Positions 7,580-16,624 of a DNA stretch of 64,000 bases are shown here, piece by piece. Below the pieces are notes generated by a model that did not search any database, had not been told where the DNA came from, and saw only the letters and a list, made by a program, of their open reading frames with translations. Source of the stretch: Mycolicibacterium goodii (GTDB lineage Bacteria > Actinomycetota > Actinomycetes > Mycobacteriales > Mycobacteriaceae). Numbering within the stretch: position 1 is the stretch's first letter; every line of letters begins with the position of its first letter. Made by a program: the position numbers and the translations under genes. Where the stretch lies: NCBI RefSeq assembly GCF_022370755.2, contig NZ_CP092364.2:6634001-6698000 (forward strand), given 5' to 3'.

Positions 7580-8748
7580 GGGCGGGTATCGCACTCGTGG
7601 GCTGCGTTCTGCTCGTGGCGGGCTGTGGCGTCGAGCAGAAGTCAACCACGCCAACGCCTTCGGCACCGACTTCGGCCGACGATACCGGCATCGATGCGCA
7701 CGAGAGCTCGGAGCCGGTGACCCGGCTGGTCCTTGTCGATCCGGATACCGGTGCCACTGTGGTGTACGACGCGAGCGAGGAATCCGAGTCACCGCTCGGG
7801 GCATTCGGGCCGACGCGAGGTGTCAGCGGCGATGGGCGGTTCGCCTATTTGCGCGGCGAGAACGCGCTCACCGTCGTGGATGCGGGATCCTGGACGTTCG
7901 ACCACGGCGACCATTCCCACTTCTACGTCGAGCCGGCCGCGGTCGCGGGCCGGGTCGATGGCCGGTTCGTCGACGCCAAAGGTGGTCGCGAACTCACGAC
8001 CGTGCAGCGCGAGGACGGCACCGTCGAGGTCCTGGATCGCAACAGCGTTGCGCGCCACAGCATCACCGAGGCCGACGGGTTCAACGTGTTGCGTGACGTG
8101 GCGGCCACCGCGCCGATGGGTGACAGTGTGGTCGCGGTGTCCCGGGACGGCGCGGTCGTCGAGGTCAGCTCGGAGATCAGCGCAGAAACGCGCGAGCTCG
8201 GCCGGTGCCCTGGTGTGACGGGCGCCGTGACGATCGGCCGTGAGGTGGTGTTCGGCTGCGCCGACGGCGCCGTGCGGATCGTGAAGAAAGCAGGCCGGGT
8301 CACCGCGGTGCCGATGCCGTTGCCCGCTGGTGTGCCGCACCCCGGCCCCCTCGTGTATCGCTACGGGAGTTCGACTTTGGCCGGAATCACGGCAGACACG
8401 GTGTGGGTTCTCGACGCACGCCGCGGCACGTGGAAGTCGGTGGACGTGGCCGAGGTGGTCGCGGCGAACACCGTCTCGGGCGATGCGGTCCTGGCGCTCA
8501 CGGCAGACGGCCGGCTGCGTGCGTTCGACACGGCCGACGGTCGGCAGACGGCCGCGGTCGAGCTGTTCGGCGACCGGCTGCCCGAGGGCCGGCCGGCGCC
8601 GGTGATCGAGGTCGATGCCGACCGCGCTTACGTGAACGACATCACCGGCCGGGCCGTGTACGAGATCGACTACCGCGACGGGCTGCGGGTGGCGCGTACG
8701 TTCGAGACCTCCGTCGCGCCAGGGTTCATGGTGGAGGCGGGCCGGTGA
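7576..8748 (+). CDS. aztD: AztD-like zinc metallochaperone lipoprotein (copy 1)
   Basis: A 390-residue secreted lipoprotein (lipobox LVAGC at the end of the signal peptide) with repeated beta-strand blocks of the propeller type (for example DPDTGATVVYDAS, GRFAYLRGENALTVVD). A His/Asp segment DHGDHSHFY lies near residue 110. AztD of Paracoccus hands zinc to the AztC binding protein. This gene lies between the permease and the binding-protein gene, with 4-bp overlaps on both sides, which supports the assignment. Confidence 0.8.
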   Translation: MRAGIALVGCVLLVAGCGVEQKSTTPTPSAPTSADDTGIDAHESSEPVTRLVLVDPDTGATVVYDASEESESPLGAFGPTRGVSGDGRFAYLRGENALTVVDAGSWTFDHGDHSHFYVEPAAVAGRVDGRFVDAKGGRELTTVQREDGTVEVLDRNSVARHSITEADGFNVLRDVAATAPMGDSVVAVSRDGAVVEVSSEISAETRELGRCPGVTGAVTIGREVVFGCADGAVRIVKKAGRVTAVPMPLPAGVPHPGPLVYRYGSSTLAGITADTVWVLDARRGTWKSVDVAEVVAANTVSGDAVLALTADGRLRAFDTADGRQTAAVELFGDRLPEGRPAPVIEVDADRAYVNDITGRAVYEIDYRDGLRVARTFETSVAPGFMVEAGR

Positions 8749-9647
8749 CGCGGCGGTGGATCGCGGCATGCCTGGCGATCCTGCTGCTCGCGGCGTGCGG
8801 TGCGCCCGACGGCAGCGACGGCAGGCGGCAGATCGTCGTCACCACGACGATCCTTGGCGATGTCGTGTCGCAGGTGGTCGGCGACACCGCCGATGTCAGG
8901 GTGATGATGAAACCCAACGCCGATCCGCACTCCTATGGGCTCTCGGCAGCCGACGCGGCCGAGATGGCCAAGGCCGACCTCGTGGTCTACAACGGGTTGG
9001 GCCTGGAGGAGTCGATGCAACGTCATGTCGATGCGGCAGCCGAAAACGGTGTTCCCACATTGCCTGTCGGTGACCACGTCGATCCGTTGCAGTTCTCCGA
9101 AGATGAGCACGGTGGAGCCGATCCGCATTTCTGGACCGATCCGCAACGCATGATCCTCGCCGTCGATGCGATCGCGGGGCGCGTGGCCGAACTTCCCGGC
9201 ATCGATCAGGCCGCGGTGGCGGCCAACGCCGCACGCTACCGCGATGAGCTGAACAACCTGTCGGCTCACATGACCGACCGGTTCGCGGCCATTCCGGCAG
9301 AGCGGCGCAAACTGGTCACCAACCACCACGTACTCGGCTACCTCGCCGACCGTTTCGGGTTCACGGTGATCGGTGCGGTGATTCCGAGCGGCACGACACT
9401 GGCCTCGCCGAGCGCATCGGACCTTGAGTCGTTGGCCGGCGCCATCCGGGATGCGGGTGTGAAGGCCATTTTCGTCGACTCGTCGCAGCCCGACCGTCTC
9501 GCGCACGTGCTCGCCGAGCAGTCCGGTGTGCGGGTCAACGTCGTCTCGCTGTACAGCGAATCGCTCAGCGCACCGGGAACCGAGGCGGACAGCTATCTCG
9601 GGATGATGCGCACCAACACCGAAACCATTGCGAACAACCTCATTTGA
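8745..9647 (+). CDS. aztC: Zinc-binding lipoprotein of the Azt ABC importer
   Basis: A 300-residue cluster A-I (TroA/ZnuA/AztC) solute-binding protein. The signal peptide ends in lipobox LLAAC. Likely zinc ligands are the His in NADPHSYGLS near residue 64, ADPHFWTDP near 127 and TNHHVLGYL near 190, and an Asp in VDSSQPDRL near 245. There is no long His-rich loop, as in AztC and unlike the second binding protein at 12.1 kb; a partner chaperone (AztD) would fit this. GTG 8745 overlaps the preceding stop. Confidence 0.88.
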   Translation: MTRRWIAACLAILLLAACGAPDGSDGRRQIVVTTTILGDVVSQVVGDTADVRVMMKPNADPHSYGLSAADAAEMAKADLVVYNGLGLEESMQRHVDAAAENGVPTLPVGDHVDPLQFSEDEHGGADPHFWTDPQRMILAVDAIAGRVAELPGIDQAAVAANAARYRDELNNLSAHMTDRFAAIPAERRKLVTNHHVLGYLADRFGFTVIGAVIPSGTTLASPSASDLESLAGAIRDAGVKAIFVDSSQPDRLAHVLAEQSGVRVNVVSLYSESLSAPGTEADSYLGMMRTNTETIANNLI

Positions 9648-9666
9648 GAAGAAGGAGATTCACCAC

Positions 9667-10833
9667 ATGGCAAGACCCCTGCCGCTGACCGCTGCGCTCG
9701 GCGCGTTGGCACTGGTATCCACGCTTGCGGGATGTGGCGGTGAAGCCGAGCGGTCGACGTCAGAACCCATCGCCGAGCCGTTGGTGGCAACGTACGACGG
9801 CGGCCTGTACGTGCTCGACGGCACGACGTTGGATGTGGTGGCCGACATTCCGATGGAGGGATTCCTGCGCGTCAATCCAGCGGGTGACGATGCGCACGTG
9901 CTCGTGACCACGAACGAAGGCTTCCGTCTGCTCGACGCGAAGTCCGGCGAGTTGACCGAGACCACCTTCACCGCTTCCGAACCCGGCCACGTCGTTCCGC
10001 ACGGTGAGCGCACCGCCTTGTTCGCCGACGGCTCGGGTGAGATCACGATTTTCGATCCGCATGAGCTGGCTGACGGCAAGCCGGAGGTCACGACGCTCTC
10101 GTCGCCGAAGCCGCATCACGGGGTGGCCCTGGTGTTGTCGGACGGCAGCTTCATCCGCACCGAAGGTGACCCGGACGAGCGCTCCGGGGCGGTCGCCTTC
10201 GACTCGAACCAGGCAGAGATCGCCCGCAGCACCGAATGCCCCGGCATTCACGGGGAAACGGTGGTCGAGGGCGAGACTGTGGTGTTCGGTTGCGAGAACG
10301 GGGTTTTGACGTACTCGGACCGGGTCTTCACCAAGATCGCGGCCCCCGGCGAATACGGCAGGGTCGGCACCGTCAAGGGCCATGACGACTCGCCGATCGC
10401 CCTCGGTGATTTCAAGGTGGATCCAGATGCGGAGCTGGAGCGGCCGAATCGGTTCGCGTTGATCGACACAGCGAGTAACCGGCTGCAGCTCGTCACACTT
10501 CCGCCTTCGGTCAGCTACTCGTTCCGCTCGTTGGCGCGCGGTCCACACGCCGAGGCGTTGATCCTCGGCACCGACGGCAAGCTCTACGTCATCGATCCGG
10601 CGTCCGGGGACACCGTCAAAACCATTGCGGTGACCGAACCCTGGACCGAACCCGACGACTGGCAACAGCCCCGGCCGACGGTGTTCACCCGGGACCACGA
10701 CGTCTACGTCACCGACCCGGCGACCAAGCAGCTGCACCTGGTGGACGTCGACTCCGGCGCGGTGACCAAGACCGCGACACTGGAGAAGACGCCGAACGAA
10801 CTCAGCGGTGCCGTAGGGCACGAACACTCGTAG
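9667..10833 (+). CDS. aztD: AztD-like zinc metallochaperone lipoprotein (copy 2)
   Basis: A second AztD-like propeller lipoprotein of 388 residues (lipobox LAGC). It shares blocks with copy 1, such as LDxxSGE-type turns, the central CPGIHGETVVEGETVVFGCENG segment and a His-rich C-terminus GHEHS. ATG 9667 follows AAGGAG (9651-9656). It is the last gene of the operon and ends just before a bidirectional terminator. Sequence divergence from copy 1 suggests separate roles or separate binding-protein partners. Confidence 0.8.
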   Translation: MARPLPLTAALGALALVSTLAGCGGEAERSTSEPIAEPLVATYDGGLYVLDGTTLDVVADIPMEGFLRVNPAGDDAHVLVTTNEGFRLLDAKSGELTETTFTASEPGHVVPHGERTALFADGSGEITIFDPHELADGKPEVTTLSSPKPHHGVALVLSDGSFIRTEGDPDERSGAVAFDSNQAEIARSTECPGIHGETVVEGETVVFGCENGVLTYSDRVFTKIAAPGEYGRVGTVKGHDDSPIALGDFKVDPDAELERPNRFALIDTASNRLQLVTLPPSVSYSFRSLARGPHAEALILGTDGKLYVIDPASGDTVKTIAVTEPWTEPDDWQQPRPTVFTRDHDVYVTDPATKQLHLVDVDSGAVTKTATLEKTPNELSGAVGHEHS

Positions 10834-10845
10834 CCGTGAGAAAAA

Positions 10846-10875
10846 CCGGCGCCCGTCCATCCGGACGGGCGCCGG
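10846..10875. terminator. Bidirectional terminator hairpin between aztD copy 2 and cobW
   Basis: A perfect 13-bp stem (10846-10858 with 10863-10875) with loop ATCC sits between two convergent genes, preceded by AAAAA on the plus strand, which is a U-run when read in the minus direction. Confidence 0.85.
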
Positions 10876-10882
10876 ATTCGTA

Positions 10883-12019
10883 TCAGTGTGCGTGCACGTG
10901 GGTGAGGTCCCAGGCCGGCAGCGGATCGGGGTAGCGCAGCCAGGCGTGTTCGCCTTGGGCCCATTCCGAATCGGTGAGCAGGGCCGAGCGCAACATGTCG
11001 CCGATCGCATCCCGGTCTATGTGAACGCCGATGAACACGAGCTCCTGGCCGGGGTCCAGTTCTGTCGATGACCAGAGCTGCGCCGGCTCGATCACCAGGT
11101 TGGGACCCGCCTGCGACCAGATCGCGGCGACCGACGGCCGGCTCGCGATCCAACAGAATCCCTTGCTGCGCAACAATCCTGTCATCTTCTCGAGGGCATC
11201 GGCGAGCCGTTGCGGGTGAAACGGCCGGTCGGCCAGAAACGTCAGCGAGCCGATGCCGTACTCCTCGGTTTCGGGGGTATGGCCCATGGCGATCTCCTCG
11301 TCCCAGCCGGGCGCCTCTGCCGCGGCCACCGGGTCGAACAGTCCGGTGTCGAGCACCTCGTCGAGCGCGACCACGCCATGGTCGGTGTGCAGCAGCCGGG
11401 CGGTGGGATTGAGCCGGCGCACCACCGCCTCGACCGCGCCGAGACGCTCGGCGGTCACCAGATCGGTCTTGTTGAGCAGGATGACGTCGGCGAACTCCAC
11501 CTGGTCGACCAGGAGATCGGCCACGCTGCGCGCGTCGTTCGGTCCGGCCGTCATCTCACGCTCTGCGAGTGCCTCGCCGCGTGCCAGTTCGGTCAAGAAC
11601 GTCGAGACATCGACCACGGTCACGAGCGTGTCCAGGCGGGCGAGCGCACCGAGGCTGAACCCGTCATCGAACTCCCAGCTGAAGGTCGCGGCGACGGGCA
11701 TCGGCTCGGAGATCCCGGTCGACTCGATGACCAGTTGATCGAACCGGTTCTGGCGGGCCAGTGCGCCGACCGCCTCGACCAGATCCTCGCGCAGTGTGCA
11801 GCAGATACAGCCGTTGGTCAGCTCGACGAGTTTCTCCTCGGTTCGGTCGAGGTGGCCTTGTCCGGCGATGAGCGCGGCGTCGATGTTGACCTCGCTCATG
11901 TCGTTGACGATCACGGCAACCCGCTTGCCGTCCCGGTTGGCGAGGATGTGATTGAGCAGGGTCGTCTTGCCTGCGCCGAGAAAGCCGGACAGAACGGTGA
12001 CGGGCAACAGATCGGGCAT
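10883..12019 (-). CDS. CobW/G3E-family zinc GTPase chaperone
   Basis: A 378-residue COG0523 protein. Walker [10 protein letters not shown] lies near residue 13, the metal motif GCICC near 71, NKTDLV (G4) near 180 and a His-containing tail ending HVHAH. Zur-controlled members of this family are thought to deliver zinc to essential enzymes during starvation. A strong Zur-like palindrome lies within 30 bp of the start, and the divergent gene is a zinc-binding protein. Confidence 0.88.
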   Translation of the reverse strand: MPDLLPVTVLSGFLGAGKTTLLNHILANRDGKRVAVIVNDMSEVNIDAALIAGQGHLDRTEEKLVELTNGCICCTLREDLVEAVGALARQNRFDQLVIESTGISEPMPVAATFSWEFDDGFSLGALARLDTLVTVVDVSTFLTELARGEALAEREMTAGPNDARSVADLLVDQVEFADVILLNKTDLVTAERLGAVEAVVRRLNPTARLLHTDHGVVALDEVLDTGLFDPVAAAEAPGWDEEIAMGHTPETEEYGIGSLTFLADRPFHPQRLADALEKMTGLLRSKGFCWIASRPSVAAIWSQAGPNLVIEPAQLWSSTELDPGQELVFIGVHIDRDAIGDMLRSALLTDSEWAQGEHAWLRYPDPLPAWDLTHVHAH

Positions 12020-12027
12020 CGCACTCC

Positions 12028-12050
12028 TTATCGAAAATGATTTTCAATAA
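12028..12050. promoter_or_regulatory. Strong Zur-like operator before the cobW gene
   Basis: The core GAAAAT-G-ATTTTC (12033-12045) is perfect, and the palindrome extends to TTAT...ATAA at the ends with one asymmetric pair (C12032/A12046). It is the best Zur-like site of the window and lies 9 bp from the minus-strand start codon. Confidence 0.85.
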
Positions 12051-12081
12051 GAGATCATGCGGATGTGCGTCAAGTAATGCA

Positions 12082-12094
12082 AACGGTTATCGTT
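12082..12094. promoter_or_regulatory. Zur-like site overlapping the znuA promoter
   Basis: AACGGTTATCGTT has 4-bp inverted arms (AACG/CGTT). It overlaps a TATCGT -10-like element (12088-12093) just before GTG 12101, a position suited to repression. Weaker than the neighbouring cobW site. Confidence 0.5.
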
Positions 12095-12100
12095 ATCGAC

Positions 12101-13084
12101 GTGATCTCGCCTCTCAGCGTGCGTACCCTGGCCGTCTCCGTCGCGCTTGCCGCGCCTTTTGCGCTTGCCGCATGCGGCTCCGACGAATCCTCGACGGCCG
12201 AGCCGGCGGGCGACTGCCCGACGACACCGGTGAACGTCGTCGTGAGCGTCGACCAGTGGGGCGACATCGTGTCAGAGCTCGGCGGGGCGTGCGCGAAGGT
12301 GACGACCGTGCTGGCGGGCTCTTCGGTCGACCCACACGACTTCGAGCCCTCACCATCGGACGCGGCGAAGTTCGAGGGGGCCCAGCTGGTGGTGATCAAC
12401 GGCGGCCACTACGACGAGTGGGCCGGCAAGCTCGCACGAAGCTCGGCCCCGAATGCTCCTGTCGTCGCAGCCGTCGCGGACGCCGGTGCGCACGAAGACG
12501 ACGCCCATGACCACGGGCACGACGAACACGGCCACGCGCACGCGGAAGAGGGCGTCAACCCGCACGCCTGGTACAGCCCGGCCGCGGTGACCACCGTCGC
12601 CGACGAGGTGACCGCGAAACTCGGTGATCTGGCGCCGGAGGCCAAGGACTATTTCGCCGGGCGGCGCGCGGCGTTCACCGAATCGATGAAGCCGTACAAC
12701 CAGCTCATCGACGACATCAAGGCCAAGGCCTCCGGCAAGACATACGCGGCAACCGAAGCGGTGTTCGACGACATGGCGGCGGCCGTCGGCCTGACCGACC
12801 GCACCCCACCCGGTTACCAGGTCGCCTCGTCGAACGAGACCGACCCGTCGCCCGCCGATTTCGACGCGTTTTTGACCCTGCTGGAGAACCGCGGCGTGGA
12901 CGTGCTCATCTACAACGTCCAGACCGAGGGCTCGGTGCCGCAGCAGCTGCGCACCGCGGCCGAGAGCGCGGGCATCCCGGTGGTCGAAGTGACCGAAACG
13001 GTGGCGCCGGACGCCGATTCGTTCGAGGCTTGGCAGGTGGACCAACTCACTGCACTGGCCAAGGCGCTCGGTGTCGAGTCATAA
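12101..13084 (+). CDS. znuA: Zinc-binding lipoprotein ZnuA with His-rich loop
   Basis: A 327-residue cluster A-I binding protein for zinc. The signal peptide ends FALAAC. Conserved zinc ligand motifs are SSVDPHDFEPSPSDAA, GVNPHAWYSP and the C-terminal VYNVQTEG-type region (here IYNVQTEG). Between the first two lies a His/Asp-rich loop (HEDDAHDHGHDEHGHAHAEE, about residues 129-148), typical of ZnuA. GTG 12101 fits a leaderless start behind the Zur-like site; GTG 12119 is a shorter alternative. Confidence 0.88.
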   Translation: MISPLSVRTLAVSVALAAPFALAACGSDESSTAEPAGDCPTTPVNVVVSVDQWGDIVSELGGACAKVTTVLAGSSVDPHDFEPSPSDAAKFEGAQLVVINGGHYDEWAGKLARSSAPNAPVVAAVADAGAHEDDAHDHGHDEHGHAHAEEGVNPHAWYSPAAVTTVADEVTAKLGDLAPEAKDYFAGRRAAFTESMKPYNQLIDDIKAKASGKTYAATEAVFDDMAAAVGLTDRTPPGYQVASSNETDPSPADFDAFLTLLENRGVDVLIYNVQTEGSVPQQLRTAAESAGIPVVEVTETVAPDADSFEAWQVDQLTALAKALGVES

Positions 13085-13850
13085 CGCCGAAACCGAACCC
13101 GCGCTGGTCTTCGACGACGTCAGCGTCGTGCGGGGCGGTCGCCTGATCTGGTCGGAGGGCACGTTCACCATCCCCTCCGGCGGCATCGTCGCGCTGATCG
13201 GGTCCAACGGTTCCGGCAAGTCGACCATGCTGCAGGTCATCCTCGGCCTGCTGCCGGTGGCCTCCGGATCGGTGCGGGTGCTCGGCGGCAGACCCGGCGA
13301 GCACAACGACCAGATCGGCTATGTGCCGCAGGATTACGTTGCCGGCGCCGGCGAGGCGATCCGCGCGCGCGACGCGGTGACCCTCGGGCTCACCGGTCAC
13401 CGCTGGGGGATGCGACGCACCACCGCGGCCGAGAAGGCCAGGGTCTCAGAGGCCCTCGCGGCCGTCGAGGCCACCGACTTCGCCGACCGCCGCGTCTCGC
13501 AACTCTCCGGCGGACAACGTCAGCGCATCGCCCTGGCCAACGCGCTGGTGTCGCACCCGAGGATGCTGATCCTCGACGAACCACTGGCGGCTCTCGATCT
13601 GCGCAGCCAGCACGAGATCGTGCAGCTACTGGCGCGGGTGAACTCCGAATACGACGTCACCATCATCGTCGTCGCCCACGATCTCAACCCTCTGCTGAGC
13701 GTGCTGGACAGTGCCATCTATCTGCTCGACGGACACGCCCACCACGCGGCCATGGACGTCGTGAACGCCGACCTGCTCACCCACCTGTACGGCACCAGGG
13801 TGCAGGTCGCCAACACCCTGCAGGGCCAGATGTACATGAGGAGCGAGTGA
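13071..13850 (+). CDS. znuC: Zinc ABC transporter ATPase ZnuC
   Basis: A 259-residue cluster A-I ATPase. Walker A IGSNGSGKST lies near residue 43, signature LSGGQRQR near 144, Walker B LILDEPLAALD near 164 and VVAHDLNPLL near 203. GTG 13071 overlaps znuA by 14 bp and its stop overlaps the permease start, so the three genes form a tight operon. Confidence 0.88.
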   Translation: MSSHNAETEPALVFDDVSVVRGGRLIWSEGTFTIPSGGIVALIGSNGSGKSTMLQVILGLLPVASGSVRVLGGRPGEHNDQIGYVPQDYVAGAGEAIRARDAVTLGLTGHRWGMRRTTAAEKARVSEALAAVEATDFADRRVSQLSGGQRQRIALANALVSHPRMLILDEPLAALDLRSQHEIVQLLARVNSEYDVTIIVVAHDLNPLLSVLDSAIYLLDGHAHHAAMDVVNADLLTHLYGTRVQVANTLQGQMYMRSE

Positions 13851-14722
13851 TGCCGCCGGGCGATCTGGCGCAGACGTATCTGGCGATCGGCTACCAGCAC
13901 AACTGGTTGCACATCCTCGGCTCGGCGTTCATGCGCAACGCGCTGATCGGCGGCACCTCGGTGGCGCTCGCGGCCGGGCTGATCGGCTACTTCATCATCG
14001 TGCGCAACACCGCCTTCGCGGCCCACGCTCTGGCACACATCGGCCTTCCCGGTGCCACCGGCGCCGCGCTGCTCGGGCTCCCCGCGGTGCTCGGCCTCGG
14101 TGTGTTCTGCGTCGCGGGTGCCGTGGTGATCGGCGCCCTCGGCAAGCAGGCGCACGACCGTGAGGTCGCGACCGGCACCGTCCTGGCACTGGCGACCGGC
14201 TTCGGGTTGTTCTTCAACTCGCTGGCCACCAAGAACTCCTCGACGCTCACCAACGTGCTGTTCGGAAATCTGCTGGCGATCACACACGAGCAGCTGCTGA
14301 CGTTCACGGCGCTGCTGCTCGTGTTGGCCGCCGCGATCGTATTCATCTACCGTCCACTGCTGTTCGCGTCGGTCAACGCTCAGGTCGCCGAGGCCAAGGG
14401 TGTCCCGGTGCGGGCATTGTCGGTGGTGTTCATGGTGCTGCTGGGCGTCGCGGTCACGATGGCCGTGCAGGCCGTCGGCACGCTGCTGCTGTTCGCGCTC
14501 GTGGTGACACCGGCCGCGACGGCGATCACGCTCACGGCCCAGCCCCGGCTGGCGATGGCGATCTCGACCGTGATCAGTCTGCTCTCGGTGTGGGCCGGTC
14601 TGGTGCTCTCGGCGGTGTTCAACCTGCCGCCGAGTTTCGTGATCGTGACCATCGCGTGCGTGTTCTGGTTCGTTGTGTGGGCGGCGAACCGCGCCAGGCG
14701 GTCGGCGGTGGCGCGCCCGTAA
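13847..14722 (+). CDS. znuB: Zinc ABC transporter permease ZnuB
   Basis: A 291-residue ABC-3 family membrane subunit with about eight hydrophobic segments and the motif ALAHIGLPGATGAALLG near residue 60 (family GDAxSHxxLPG position). Overlaps znuC by four bases (GTGA); ATG 13850 is an equally good start. It completes the second zinc importer. Confidence 0.87.
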   Translation: MMPPGDLAQTYLAIGYQHNWLHILGSAFMRNALIGGTSVALAAGLIGYFIIVRNTAFAAHALAHIGLPGATGAALLGLPAVLGLGVFCVAGAVVIGALGKQAHDREVATGTVLALATGFGLFFNSLATKNSSTLTNVLFGNLLAITHEQLLTFTALLLVLAAAIVFIYRPLLFASVNAQVAEAKGVPVRALSVVFMVLLGVAVTMAVQAVGTLLLFALVVTPAATAITLTAQPRLAMAISTVISLLSVWAGLVLSAVFNLPPSFVIVTIACVFWFVVWAANRARRSAVARP

Positions 14723-14770
14723 ACCCCTCGGTCACGGGCGGGGACGGGCCATCTACTACGCTCAGAGGGC

Positions 14771-15871
14771 ATGCCACGGAGTCCACATCCGCCCCGGCGG
14801 GCCACGCTGGCCTCTTTGGCAGCCGAGTTGAAGGTTTCGCGTACCACGATCTCCAACGCGTACAACCGCCCCGATCAATTGTCGGCGGATCTGCGCGAGC
14901 GCATCTTCGACGCGGCCAAGCGGCTCGGATATCCGGGCCCGGACCCGGTGGCACGGTCACTGCGCACCCGCAAGGCCGGTGCGGTCGGCCTGATGATCAC
15001 CGAACCGCTCGACTATTCGTTCAGCGATCCCGCCGCACTCGATTTCGTTGCCGGTCTTGCCGAATCGTGTGAGGAAGCCGGGCAGGGCCTGCTGTTGGTC
15101 GCCGTCGGGCCCAACCGCACCTTCGAAGAGGGGTCCAATTCCGTGCTCGCGGCGGGTGTCGACGGGTTCGTGGTCTACTCGGCGTCCGACGACGATCCGT
15201 ATCTGCCTGTGTTGCAGCAACGTCAGTTGCCGATGGTGGTGGTCGACCAACCGAAGGACGTGCCAGGGGTCTCTCGCATCAGCATCGACGATCGCGGGGC
15301 CATGCGCGAACTCGCCGAGTACGTCCTGGAACTCGGTCACCGCGACATCGGCCTGCTCACCATGCGGCTGGGACGCGACTGGCCCCACGGCGATCCGCGT
15401 CCGGCACTCGCCGACCCGGAACGGGTGCTCACACCACATTTCCACGTACAACGCGAACGCATCCACGGCGTGTACGACGCGATGTCCGCGGCCGGTTTGG
15501 ACCCGTCGTCATTGACCGTCGTCGAGAGCTATGAGCACCTGCCCACGTCCGGAGGCGCGGCTGCCGAGGTGGCGCTGGAGGTGAACCCGCGTATCACGGC
15601 GCTGATGTGTACGGCCGACGTGCTGGCCCTCTCGGCGATGGATCACCTGCGGTCGCGCGGCATCTACGTGCCCGGCCACATGACCGTGACGGGCTTCGAC
15701 GGGGTGCGCGACGCGTTGCGTCGCGGGTTGACCACCGTGAAGCAGCCCAGCATGGAAAAAGGCCGTCGCGCCGGGCATTTGCTGCACAATCCACCAGGAT
15801 CGGGTCTGCCGGTGATCGACGTTCTGGAGACCGAGGTGGTGCGCGGCCGGACGTCCGGTCCGCCGGCGTGA
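14771..15871 (+). CDS. LacI/GalR-family transcriptional regulator
   Basis: A 366-residue repressor-type protein: HTH at residues ~10-32 (ATLASLAAELKVSRTTISNAYNRP), hinge SLRTRKAGAVGL near 60 and a periplasmic-binding-type effector domain (TGFDGV near 318). Position next to otsB and kstR matches the M. tuberculosis Rv3575c-kstR neighbourhood. Effector and targets unknown. Confidence 0.82.
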   Translation: MPRSPHPPRRATLASLAAELKVSRTTISNAYNRPDQLSADLRERIFDAAKRLGYPGPDPVARSLRTRKAGAVGLMITEPLDYSFSDPAALDFVAGLAESCEEAGQGLLLVAVGPNRTFEEGSNSVLAAGVDGFVVYSASDDDPYLPVLQQRQLPMVVVDQPKDVPGVSRISIDDRGAMRELAEYVLELGHRDIGLLTMRLGRDWPHGDPRPALADPERVLTPHFHVQRERIHGVYDAMSAAGLDPSSLTVVESYEHLPTSGGAAAEVALEVNPRITALMCTADVLALSAMDHLRSRGIYVPGHMTVTGFDGVRDALRRGLTTVKQPSMEKGRRAGHLLHNPPGSGLPVIDVLETEVVRGRTSGPPA

Positions 15872-16621
15872 CTATGCGCCGCGGCGCACGGCGAGAAGGT
15901 GATCAAGCGCTGCGGCAACGTCTTCCGGTGAGTCGACACGGTACGCCGCGAGGCTCTCACCCGGTCCGACCTTGACGCCGACGTCGTCGCCGCGCAACCG
16001 GCGGAACGCCTTCTCGTCGGTGACGTCGTCGCCGAAAAACACCACTGCCGTGGCGTTTTCCTGTTGTCGCAGGATGTCGACCGCCTCACCCTTGTCGGTC
16101 TGGATGACCGCGAATTCGAGCACTGCCTTGCCCTCGGTGAGCTGAGCGTCCCACTCCGCGGCGGCTGTGCGTGCCTCGGTCAACGCGGCCGCGCCGTGTT
16201 CGGGCGAGGCGTTACGCACATGCAGCGCAACGCTGGCCGGTTTGGTCTCGACGGTGACACCGGGTCGGCCCGCCGCAATCGTTTCGAGTTCATCGGTGAT
16301 CCGTTGCAGCAGAGCGGTGTCGATGTCGTGGCCGAAACCGGCGGTGAACTCCGCGCCGTGGCTTCCCACCAGATGCACCGCATCAGGCATCCCGGACAGC
16401 GTACGCAGCACCTCGAGTGCACGCCCGGAGATCAGCGCCGACGCGGTGTGCGGCAGTTCGGCGAGCGCCACCAGCGCATCGGCCGCGGCGGACAACGGCC
16501 GCGCGTCCGCGGGGTTGTTCACGATCGGCGCGAGCGTGCCGTCGAAATCGGAGGTGACCAGCAGTCGCGGGGTGGCCGCGACCGAGGTGAGCGCGCGCTG
16601 TAGATCCTCCGGAAGACTCAC
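15872..16621 (-). CDS. otsB: Trehalose-6-phosphate phosphatase
   Basis: HAD-superfamily enzyme of 249 residues that releases trehalose from trehalose 6-phosphate. Motif I DFDGTLAPI lies at residues ~25-33, ALISGRALE near 62, GSHGAEF near 87 and motif IV FFGDDVTDEKAF near 197-208. It starts 3 bp after the kstR stop and so probably shares its transcript. The link between kstR and trehalose metabolism is not explained by the sequence. Confidence 0.88.
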   Translation of the reverse strand: MSLPEDLQRALTSVAATPRLLVTSDFDGTLAPIVNNPADARPLSAAADALVALAELPHTASALISGRALEVLRTLSGMPDAVHLVGSHGAEFTAGFGHDIDTALLQRITDELETIAAGRPGVTVETKPASVALHVRNASPEHGAAALTEARTAAAEWDAQLTEGKAVLEFAVIQTDKGEAVDILRQQENATAVVFFGDDVTDEKAFRRLRGDDVGVKVGPGESLAAYRVDSPEDVAAALDHLLAVRRGA

Positions 16622-16624
16622 CCG

